NCBI RefSeq assembly: GCF_025685575.1
Contig: NZ_JAGSYD010000003.1
Location: forward strand, 914,917 to 978,916
Direction of reading: 5' to 3'
From: Granulicella cerasi
Lineage (GTDB): Bacteria; Acidobacteriota; Terriglobia; Terriglobales; Acidobacteriaceae
DNA: 64,000 bases
Both the position numbers and the translations under genes were made by a program. Positions 17,349 to 24,273 of the stretch are shown here, piece after piece; positions within the stretch are counted from its first letter, which is position 1, and the number at the start of each line of letters is the position of its first letter. Below the pieces are notes generated by a model, which was not told the origin of the DNA, did not search any database, and was given only the letters and a program-made list of their open reading frames with translations.

Positions 17349-19796
17349 CTACCGCAGCACGTTGATAGCTGCAGCACCGAAGCCAATGTTGCCGATCACC
17401 TGCGAGATTGCCAGGATGCGCTGCAGAATCGCGCGCTTGTCCAGCACCGGCGGAACCACCACCGTATCGCCCGGATAGATCGGCGCCGCCAGCACGTGAG
17501 CATACTGGCGGCTGACCACCGAACCGTCGGCGCGCAACACAAAGATACGCTTGCGATCCGCCTCACGGTCAGGCCCACCCGCGCGCTCCAGGTACTTCAA
17601 CACCGTTTGGCCGGGGGCGAACAGGAACGCATTGGCGCTGTACACCTGCCCCTGCACGTTCACGTTCGACGGGATGCGCGGCACCACGAAGCGGTCACCG
17701 TCCTCGAGCGCAAGATCGGGAATCTGATCCACCCCCTGGCTGTCGGGACGAAGGTCCAGCACGATACGGCCGATGGGCTGCATACGGCGCAGGCGCGCCA
17801 CGGCGCTCCGCGCATCGGCGGCAGAAGCCGTCGCGGCCAGCTGATCGCCCGACGTAGCGGCACGTGCCTGATTGCTCGCGGTCACGGCGGATATCTGCGC
17901 TTCCAGCTCGTCGGCATACTCCGCCAGACGCTGCTGCTCCACGCGGCGGGTCGACTCGCGCGTGAACTCGGAAGCATAGAGATACGCATCCGAGGTCAGA
18001 CCACCGGCGCGCTGGATCAAGGCGCGCAAAGTTTCGCCCGGCTGCACGCTGTAGACACCGGACGCGACGAACTCGCCCTCCAGACGCACGTAGCGCGTCT
18101 GCTGCGAGCCAGGCACACGGATATCGGCCTTCGAGAAGATCGTGATGACATCACCGGCCTGCAACGGCAGGTTCTGCGAAGCATCATGGTCCAGCACCAG
18201 CTTGCCCAGGTTGAACGGAATCAACGAGGTCGTTAGATCTTCCTTGTTCTGACGTTCAATGACAGCGTAGCCCCAGTCGATGTCCGGCGCGGAAAGCACC
18301 ACATCCGTCTTCGCGTCGAACAGATTGTTGCTCGCCGTCAGCGCAGCGCCTACAGAGCTTCCACCACCATCCGAGCTGGTCGCCGTCTTGCTGGAATTAC
18401 TTCCGCTCTCACGCTCCGTCTGCGAACCATGTACCTGCAGCGCGCCTTCTTCATCAATCGGCTGCGAACCCGAGCGGGGTGCATAGTCCTGCTGCGCCTG
18501 ACCGAGCTGATTGCGCTTGCGCCAGTAGGAACGCGTGACCAGCGCTTCGCGCGACGGGAAGAGATCGCTGAGGTGCATTCCCTCATGCCAGACATAGCGT
18601 CCGGGGTTCGCCACGTTGCCACGCAGCGTCACGGCGTTGCGGAAGCGATCGATGATCGAGGTCACCGTAATGATGTCGCCATCGCGAATCGGATCATGGC
18701 TATCCAGCGAGATGTCGCGCATCGAGCGGTCGGCATGGTCATGTACGCGCTCGAGGCGAACCGTCTGGCCCGCCGCAACGTTCGTCTGTCCGCCAGCGAG
18801 CTCCAGCACGGAAGCGACATCCTTCTCGCCCTTCAGCTCGTAGATGGCCGGAACCGCAACGCTGCCCATGATCGCTACCTGCGGACCCACCGTCGGGAAG
18901 AAGACCACATCGCCCGAAGCCAGTGCGATATCGTGCGACTTATCACCATGCAACAGAAGGTCGTACAGATCGAAGTGTTCGATGACCTTACCGCCACGGC
19001 GCACCTGAATGTCGCGCACCGAACCGCTAGGCAATGGACCACCCGAAGCAAACACCGCGTTGAGCAACGTGCTCAGCGACGACACCGAGTACGAACCCGG
19101 ACGGCGCGCCTGGCCCACCACGAAGATCTGAATCGTGCGCAGACGACCAAGCTGTGCGCTCAACGTGAAGTTGCGATAGTAACGACCTAGCTGCTGGTTC
19201 AGGAATGACCCGAGCTGCCCGTAATGCAGCCCAGCAACCTGCACAGAACCCACGCCCGGCAACTGGATCGCGCCTGAGCGATCTACGCGCAGAGTGAGCT
19301 TGTCATTGAACTGTCCCGCGAGCTGAACGAGAATTTCATCGCCCGGCCCGATCACGTAGTTGTCGTTGACGGGAACCTCGTCGATCGGCGCAAAGGTCGA
19401 AGGCACACCGCTGAAGAGCGACGCACCAAAGATCGGCACACGGCGTCCGGTGCTGGCCAGCACCATCTCTTCAAACTCCGTCGGCACATCGCGAACCGCA
19501 GAGGAGACCTCTGCGCGACGCGTCGCATCGTCTGCGCGATCCGTCGTCGCTTCTGCCGAACGCGTCTGCGCGTTCTGCGCTCCGCTTTGTATTGAGGTCC
19601 CGCTCAAGGACGATGGAGCCGAAATGCTCGCGCCACCAAATCCACCCGCTGCTCCCCCAGTGGCTCCGCCGCCACCGCCGCCCGTCTGTGCAAGAGCGGA
19701 CGTGGTGCCAGCGATCATCAACAGAGCAAGGCACGCCTGCGAGAAGCTGCGGGGGGAAAAGATGGAGGACAAGCGGGTCGCTGAGAACGGATTCAC
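17349..19796 (-). CDS. Outer-membrane polysaccharide export protein (Wza-like, SLBB domains)
   Basis: An 815-residue exported protein. It begins with a signal peptide (FSQACLALLMIAGTTSALAQ), then a Gly- and Ser-rich linker. The Poly_export region is visible in NDNYVIGPGDEILVQLAGQ and VDRSGAIQLPGVGSVQVAGLHY. Repeated SLBB-type segments follow, each with a glycine-rich strand and an Arg/Leu turn: RRPGSYSVSS, GNVANPGRYVWHEG, VASGVYSVQPGETLRALIQRAGG and PGQTVLKYLERAGG. It is the first gene of the operon. A Ser/Asp-rich insert (SNSSKTATSSDGGGSS) lies in the middle. No lipobox cysteine is seen after the signal peptide. Confidence 0.9.
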   Translation of the reverse strand: MNPFSATRLSSIFSPRSFSQACLALLMIAGTTSALAQTGGGGGGATGGAAGGFGGASISAPSSLSGTSIQSGAQNAQTRSAEATTDRADDATRRAEVSSAVRDVPTEFEEMVLASTGRRVPIFGASLFSGVPSTFAPIDEVPVNDNYVIGPGDEILVQLAGQFNDKLTLRVDRSGAIQLPGVGSVQVAGLHYGQLGSFLNQQLGRYYRNFTLSAQLGRLRTIQIFVVGQARRPGSYSVSSLSTLLNAVFASGGPLPSGSVRDIQVRRGGKVIEHFDLYDLLLHGDKSHDIALASGDVVFFPTVGPQVAIMGSVAVPAIYELKGEKDVASVLELAGGQTNVAAGQTVRLERVHDHADRSMRDISLDSHDPIRDGDIITVTSIIDRFRNAVTLRGNVANPGRYVWHEGMHLSDLFPSREALVTRSYWRKRNQLGQAQQDYAPRSGSQPIDEEGALQVHGSQTERESGSNSSKTATSSDGGGSSVGAALTASNNLFDAKTDVVLSAPDIDWGYAVIERQNKEDLTTSLIPFNLGKLVLDHDASQNLPLQAGDVITIFSKADIRVPGSQQTRYVRLEGEFVASGVYSVQPGETLRALIQRAGGLTSDAYLYASEFTRESTRRVEQQRLAEYADELEAQISAVTASNQARAATSGDQLAATASAADARSAVARLRRMQPIGRIVLDLRPDSQGVDQIPDLALEDGDRFVVPRIPSNVNVQGQVYSANAFLFAPGQTVLKYLERAGGPDREADRKRIFVLRADGSVVSRQYAHVLAAPIYPGDTVVVPPVLDKRAILQRILAISQVIGNIGFGAAAINVLR

Positions 19797-19949
19797 GCCG
19801 AAAAACCTGTTTCTAGCCGGGTAGAGCTGGCTGTAGCTAAACTCTGCCGCGCGGTTGTGCGCGCAGCAGGATGGTGCAAGAAGTCTAATGGATAGCGAGC
19901 ATTTCGAGTGCGCCGGTGCGAGCTTTCGCTCCTAACGCTGAATACACGA

Positions 19950-19977
19950 AGGCCACCTCCACCAAGGGAAGTGGCCT
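19950..19977 (-). terminator. Hairpin downstream of the sorting-signal protein
   Basis: Inverted repeat AGGCCAC / GTGGCCT around a 14-base loop, about 40 bases beyond the stop of the 54-residue protein gene on the minus strand. Likely limits readthrough into the exporter gene, which would then need its own promoter in 19800-19945. Confidence 0.5.
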
Positions 19978-20014
19978 CGAGAACTTCAAAAGGCTAAAGG
20001 GTAAAACCGCAAGC

Positions 20015-20179
20015 TTAGCGCGAGCGGAAGCGCGCATACAGCGCAGCGCCAGCAGCACCGACCAGGCCGAGAACAGCCGTCGGGCACTCAGGCGAGTTCA
20101 CGCAACCAGTCTGAGCGTGCGCAAGAACAGGAATGAAAAGCAGGGAGCCGATAAATACGATGCGCGAGGTTGCCTTCAT
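20015..20179 (-). CDS. 54-residue signal peptide plus PExPT-CTERM-like sorting signal
   Basis: The protein begins MKATSRIVFIGSLLFIPVLA with HAQ as a likely cleavage site. After about seven residues (TGCVNS) comes PECPT, a hydrophobic stretch (AVLGLVGAAGAALYA) and a basic end RFRSR. That three-part tail matches the PExPT-CTERM type of exosortase sorting signal known in acidobacteria. Almost nothing would remain between the two targeting signals after processing. It sits immediately upstream of the exopolysaccharide operon, in line with the known link between exosortases and exopolysaccharide. The frame is too short for most gene finders. A GAAGGCGA-like ribosome-binding site is weak. No exosortase gene is in the window. 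Confidence 0.65.
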   Translation of the reverse strand: MKATSRIVFIGSLLFIPVLAHAQTGCVNSPECPTAVLGLVGAAGAALYARFRSR

Positions 20180-20332
20180 GATGATCTTCGCCTTCGAGGA
20201 AAATTTGGAGTGTTCAGGGTGTTGATTCAGGATAACGATACCACCCCGTAGGTGGCAAGCTCCAAAATCCAACCCCTGAATAGCTACTTATTCACGATAG
20301 ATTCTCAAAATGGGTCGCAGGTTGCCCGGGCC

Positions 20333-20851
20333 TCAAATTTCTGACGGAAGCCGCACGGCGACTCGCCCCTTCAGCCGCAGCCGCAACTCCGCCGTCGCTT
20401 CCCGATGACACATCAGGCAGAGCGTCCTCAAATTATCCAGATCGCACTCTCCCCCGCCCTCCGCAACGGGGCGGATATGGTCGGCGTCCCACAACGACCG
20501 CCGTGCCGTCACAGACCGCAAACCCCACATTTCGAGCGCGATGGCTCTCGAATTTCCGCGCGAACGCTTCAGCCTCGCATACTCGGCAACCGTGTCCGAG
20601 GAGCACAGCGCACAGATCCCGCGGTCCCGCAGAAAGACCTGGTCGCGCAGATATCCGGGGTCCGACCGCAGACGCCACTGGTGCACGCAGTATTCGGAAC
20701 AGAAGGTGCGCCGCCGCTTCGCCAGAATCTCCAGCCGGCACCACCGGCAGAGCGGAAGCCCATTCGGCCCGCGCTCACGCTGCTCCGGCCGAAGCCAGCC
20801 CGACTCGGCAAGTCGACGCGCAGTTTTCGCCTGATGGGAGCTCGAGGACAT
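20333..20851 (-). CDS. HNH endonuclease domain protein
   Basis: A 172-residue protein with two parts. An N-terminal zinc-finger-like region has CRWC and, 17 residues later, CSEYC; a further CALC follows near residue 81. The C-terminal HNH core reads WDADHIRPVAEGGGECDLDNLRTLCLMCHREAT, with the catalytic His, the DN pair and the final CxxCH metal site intact. Probably a DNA-binding metal-dependent nuclease. It has no recognisable partner such as a methyltransferase, so a defence role cannot be claimed. Confidence 0.85.
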   Translation of the reverse strand: MSSSSHQAKTARRLAESGWLRPEQRERGPNGLPLCRWCRLEILAKRRRTFCSEYCVHQWRLRSDPGYLRDQVFLRDRGICALCSSDTVAEYARLKRSRGNSRAIALEMWGLRSVTARRSLWDADHIRPVAEGGGECDLDNLRTLCLMCHREATAELRLRLKGRVAVRLPSEI

Positions 20852-20941
20852 GGTGAGAAAAGCTTATCGCGCTCCGCCGACCTCTACAGCTACGGCCGCT
20901 CAGAGCGCATCACAGCTAAAGAAGTCTGGAGGAGACGCATC

Positions 20942-21094
20942 ATGGCAGATCAGAACAAGAACGAACAGCCGGCCCAGAGCAACAGCACGGCATCAGGCTC
21001 CAGCAACGCCCCTGCGACAAGCCCCGAGCCGCAGACGGCACCCAACCAGATCAACCCCTCGGCCCCCGGCGAAACAGGTACGACTACGAAGTAG
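20942..21094 (+). CDS. Small hydrophilic low-complexity protein
   Basis: A 50-residue protein made mainly of Asn, Gln, Ser, Thr, Pro and Ala (for example NNEQ-like, SGSSNAPATSPEP and INPSAPGETGTTTK). It has no hydrophobic segment and is predicted to be unstructured. A very strong ribosome-binding site, GGAGGAG, lies 7-8 bases before the ATG, and a hairpin follows the stop, which together argue that it is translated. Function unknown. Confidence 0.6.
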   Translation: MADQNKNEQPAQSNSTASGSSNAPATSPEPQTAPNQINPSAPGETGTTTK

Positions 21095-21104
21095 CCGCCA
21101 GCCC

Positions 21105-21120
21105 CGGGTTTGGAAACCCG
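21105..21120 (+). terminator. Short hairpin between the 50-residue protein and the tRNA
   Basis: CGGGTTT / AAACCCG-type inverted repeat with a tiny loop directly after the small protein gene. It has no T-run, so termination is uncertain; it may mark the boundary to the tRNA. Confidence 0.4.
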
Positions 21121-21163
21121 AAAGCCCCTATGCGAGACTGGCAAAGCTGCCATCCCCGCACAG

Positions 21164-21240
<77 letters not shown>

Positions 21241-21281
21241 TCCACATTCTTCAGCCATAGATCATTCGCAACGCTGACCAT

Positions 21282-21309
21282 GCGGTGTTGGCCTGCAGCC
21301 CAACACCGC
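21282..21309 (+). terminator. Hairpin downstream of tRNA-Ile2
   Basis: Inverted repeat GCGGTGTTGG / CCAACACCGC with an 8-base loop, about 40 bases after the tRNA end. Likely transcription terminator or processing stem. The rest of 21241-21613 holds no gene I can support apart from the operator candidate listed next. Confidence 0.55.
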
Positions 21310-21518
21310 TTTCACCGTCGCTGGTAACAACTTCGAGCTTGCTCGCCGTGGCGGTTGCAGGCAGTCCTTGGCATCCACTCTGGTGAGGCGTTCGTGGCAG
21401 TGTCCATGAACCGAGGTTCCGCGTGGATCGCTATGGTCAATGTGGCGTACGGAATACGCTCCAGATTTGCAGACCAGCTAAACCGAAATGCCCGAATCAC
21501 TATAACCACCTTATTTAC

Positions 21519-21536
21519 TTTTACTTACAAGTGAAA
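21519..21536. promoter_or_regulatory. Candidate operator (near-palindrome) upstream of imuA
   Basis: An 18-bp near-perfect palindrome, TTTTACTTACAAGTGAAA, in which only one pair and the central dinucleotide break symmetry. It ends 77 bases before the imuA ATG, in an A/T-rich patch of an otherwise GC-rich region. imuA-imuB-dnaE2 operons are usually controlled by LexA, so this is a candidate LexA site, but its sequence does not match the Escherichia, Bacillus or alphaproteobacterial boxes. Assignment is inference. Confidence 0.4.
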
Positions 21537-21613
21537 TCCGTTCTGGATTCATGCTTGCCCCATGTTTTGTGCAGTTTGCCATCACAGCCCTTTTGGGGCG
21601 AAGATAAGGCGAA

Positions 21614-22774
21614 ATGTTGCGCTCCGCACAACTCGTCAGCCACATGGTGGAGGAGGCACTCTCGAAGCGTGTTGCGTCGCCATTTGCTCCTGCGGTGAGG
21701 GCCGAGGCAAGGCTGCCCTTTGGGATTGAAGCGATAGACTCCGCAGCGCACGGTGGTGCTCCCATTGGGGCCATTACCGAGTTGGTAGGTGGCCTCTGCT
21801 CAGGCCGCACCGGCGCGGCACAACACTTCGTCTCGTGCCTTCAAGCAGAAGGAAGCGTCAGCGCGTGGGTGGACGTCAGCGATTCCTTCGACCCGATCTC
21901 TGCCAGCGCGGCAGGCATGGACCTGAAGCGGCTGCTATGGGTGCGTGGAGCGAGAGCGGCGACAAACGTAGCGGCGACAAACGAGGGATGGGTCGCGCAA
22001 CGCGTAGCCGGGCATACGGAGGCCTTTGCACCGAGCGGAGGCGGCGGCAGCCCACATCCGCGCAGCGAAGGCCGCAACATGCCGCAGGCTGTGCAGGCGT
22101 TACTCGGAGCGCATGGTGGTCTGCTCGATCATCAGAGTCGTCGCGAACGCCGCATGGTCGGTACGCCGGGTGCACCGAATCGTCCGCTCTCGTACCGTGC
22201 TCCTGACAGGCAGGAGCAGATACCGACAGACCGCAGGCCGCCACGTCGCGGCGACAATCTTGCTATCACGCCACGCTGCTCCGAGCCGTTGCCGCGTCGT
22301 GAGCCGCAGCTCTCGACGGTGAGCTCTCAGCCGATGAAGCCTGCAGCACGCACGACGCACGCGTCGCCTCAGAAGCCTTGGCAGGCGCTCGACCACGCGC
22401 TGCGCGTTACCGATCTGCTGCTCACCAACGGAGGCTTTGCGGCCATCGTGCTCGACCTTGGCGACATTCCTGCCGAGTATGCGTGGCGTATTCCGCTGGC
22501 AACGTGGTTTCGTTATCGCGCTGCGTGTGAGCGCAGTCGCACCTCGCTGCTTCTGCTCACGCAGCATCCCTGCGCCCGCTCCAGCGCAGGGCTTGTGGTG
22601 AGGATGCAGCCGGGAGTGATGGAGTTCGACGGCGCGGTGATGACGGGCGTACGTTTTGCGGCAGAGGTTGAGCGCAGCCGATTCGCACAGCAGCCGAACC
22701 GCATCGTGCCGATACGCAAGCCTCCACAAGCAGAACACCCCGGCTCGTGGAAGAGCGAGGCCGTATGGGCATGA
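21614..22774 (+). CDS. imuA: ImuA, RecA-like component of the mutagenic repair operon
   Basis: A 386-residue protein related to RecA/SulA, first gene of the imuA-imuB-dnaE2 cassette for translesion synthesis. The N-terminal part fits ImuA (RLPFGIEAIDSAAHGGAPIGAITELVGG), with a degenerate P-loop CSGRTGAAQ. The C-terminal part has a Walker-B-like strand (FAAIVLDLGDIPAEY) and RTSLLLLTQHPCARSSAGLVVRM. Between them, about residues 135-260, is a Pro/Arg/Gly-rich stretch that looks disordered and is longer than usual. AAGG lies just upstream of the ATG. Its TGA overlaps the imuB ATG. Confidence 0.9.
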   Translation: MLRSAQLVSHMVEEALSKRVASPFAPAVRAEARLPFGIEAIDSAAHGGAPIGAITELVGGLCSGRTGAAQHFVSCLQAEGSVSAWVDVSDSFDPISASAAGMDLKRLLWVRGARAATNVAATNEGWVAQRVAGHTEAFAPSGGGGSPHPRSEGRNMPQAVQALLGAHGGLLDHQSRRERRMVGTPGAPNRPLSYRAPDRQEQIPTDRRPPRRGDNLAITPRCSEPLPRREPQLSTVSSQPMKPAARTTHASPQKPWQALDHALRVTDLLLTNGGFAAIVLDLGDIPAEYAWRIPLATWFRYRAACERSRTSLLLLTQHPCARSSAGLVVRMQPGVMEFDGAVMTGVRFAAEVERSRFAQQPNRIVPIRKPPQAEHPGSWKSEAVWA

Positions 22775-24273
22775 CTCCGCTCTATGTCTGCGTTCACGTG
22801 CCGGAGTTCGCGGCGCAAGCACTGATTCGTCTTCGTCCAGAGTTGATGGGCAAAGCCGTTGCAGTGATGGCCGGCGTCCCGCCTCTGGAGGAAGTATGCA
22901 GCGCAAGCCCCGCAGCCATGAAGCAAGGTGTGGCGCACGGTATGACGAAGGCTGAGCTGGAGAGCTTCCACGACATCGTCGTGCTGCGTCGCTCCCTGCT
23001 TGAAGAGCAGCACGCAAAAGCTGCGCTGCTTGATGCGGTGTCCGCCTTCACGCCGCGCGTTGAGATTCAGCCTGCGAGAAACGCTGCGCTGGATGCCGTG
23101 CTCGACATGACCGGCTCGGAGTTGATCTTCGGCAGCGCGAAACAAATCGTTGCGAAGCTCGACGCAGTGCTGAAAAAGTTCTTCTTCTCCGCTGGCATCG
23201 CTGCGAGTGCCAATCAGCACACTGCGGTCTGCCTAGCACCGTCATCGCGCAAGCCATCCGTGGTGGCCCCTGGCGAAGAGGCAGTTGTACTCCATCATCT
23301 TCCGCTCACGGCACTACCGCTTTCGCAGGAACAAGCCGACAAGCTGGAGCTATGGGGGCTGAAGACGCTGGGCGATCTCGCGCAGCTACCAGAGACGGAG
23401 CTTGTAGTGCGCCTCGGGCAACAAGGCAAACGCCTGCAGTTGATGGCGCAAGGCAAGCACCCGCACCTCATGGTTCCCGAAGAGCCAGAGTTCACGCTCA
23501 GCGAGTACATCGCCTTCGACGCACCGATTGAGCTGCTCGACTCGCTGCTCTTCGTCCTCGGCCCGATGCTCGATCAACTCATCGCTCGTGCGCAAAACCA
23601 TGCGCTCGCGTTGGCGAGCGTAACTCTCACGCTGGCGCTTGATGGTGGTGAACGCTTCGAGCGAACGCTGAAGCCTGCGCTGCCTGTCGCGCAGAGAGAG
23701 GTGCTACTCAAGCTGCTGCATCTTGACCTGCAAGCGCATCCGCCGCCTGCAGGCATTCTTGCGGTGCTGGTGAAAGCCGAACCGGGTGATCGCAGCAAGA
23801 TGCAGCTGGGTCTCTTCGCGCCACAAACACCGGAAGCAGCGCGCCTGGACATCACGCTTGCACGCATTGCTGCAATCGTCGGTGAAGACCGCGTGGGCCG
23901 CGCTCGATTGCTCGACACTCATGCAAGCGAAGGCTTCGTGATGGAGCCGTTCACGGTTTCGACCGCATCCTCGGTGAAGACGCAGGAGACGAAGTCGAAC
24001 ACGACGACCTTGCGGCGCTGCCGTCCTCCATCGCCACTCACCATGATGCTTCGCGAATCGCGTCCGCATGAGTTCTATCTCACCGGCAAGAGATACATCG
24101 TGCATCAAGCCTTCGGTCCGTGGCGCCGGAGTGGTGAGTGGTGGACGCAAGAGGTATGGTCCTGCGAGGAGTGGGACATCTCCGCATGTGCGACCAGTGG
24201 AGAGACTCTCCTTTGCATCCTCGCGCACGATCTGCTCCACCACCACTGGCAGATGGAGGCGATGTATGACTGA
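22771..24273 (+). CDS. imuB: ImuB, catalytically inactive Y-family polymerase-like protein
   Basis: A 500-residue Y-family homologue that bridges DnaE2 and the sliding clamp. It keeps the fold outline (LYVCVHVPEFAAQALIRLRPEL, AVAVMAGVPPLEEVCSASPAAMKQGVAHGM, then AVLDMTGSELIFG) but the catalytic acids of DinB are missing: VHVPEF stands where DMDSFF would be, and DMTGSEL replaces SIDE. The palm-like part is followed by a helix-hairpin-helix-like section (LKTLGDLAQLPETELVVRLG) and a C-terminal domain ending with HEFYLTGKRYIVHQAFGPWRRSGEWW. Start at 22771 forms an ATGA overlap with imuA; longer in-frame starts would extend into imuA. Confidence 0.93.
   Translation: MTPLYVCVHVPEFAAQALIRLRPELMGKAVAVMAGVPPLEEVCSASPAAMKQGVAHGMTKAELESFHDIVVLRRSLLEEQHAKAALLDAVSAFTPRVEIQPARNAALDAVLDMTGSELIFGSAKQIVAKLDAVLKKFFFSAGIAASANQHTAVCLAPSSRKPSVVAPGEEAVVLHHLPLTALPLSQEQADKLELWGLKTLGDLAQLPETELVVRLGQQGKRLQLMAQGKHPHLMVPEEPEFTLSEYIAFDAPIELLDSLLFVLGPMLDQLIARAQNHALALASVTLTLALDGGERFERTLKPALPVAQREVLLKLLHLDLQAHPPPAGILAVLVKAEPGDRSKMQLGLFAPQTPEAARLDITLARIAAIVGEDRVGRARLLDTHASEGFVMEPFTVSTASSVKTQETKSNTTTLRRCRPPSPLTMMLRESRPHEFYLTGKRYIVHQAFGPWRRSGEWWTQEVWSCEEWDISACATSGETLLCILAHDLLHHHWQMEAMYD

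Noticed and set aside
21312..21509. Minus-strand ORF of 65 residues after the tRNA
   Set aside because: No ribosome-binding site, no family pattern, and it overlaps the presumed imuA promoter region.
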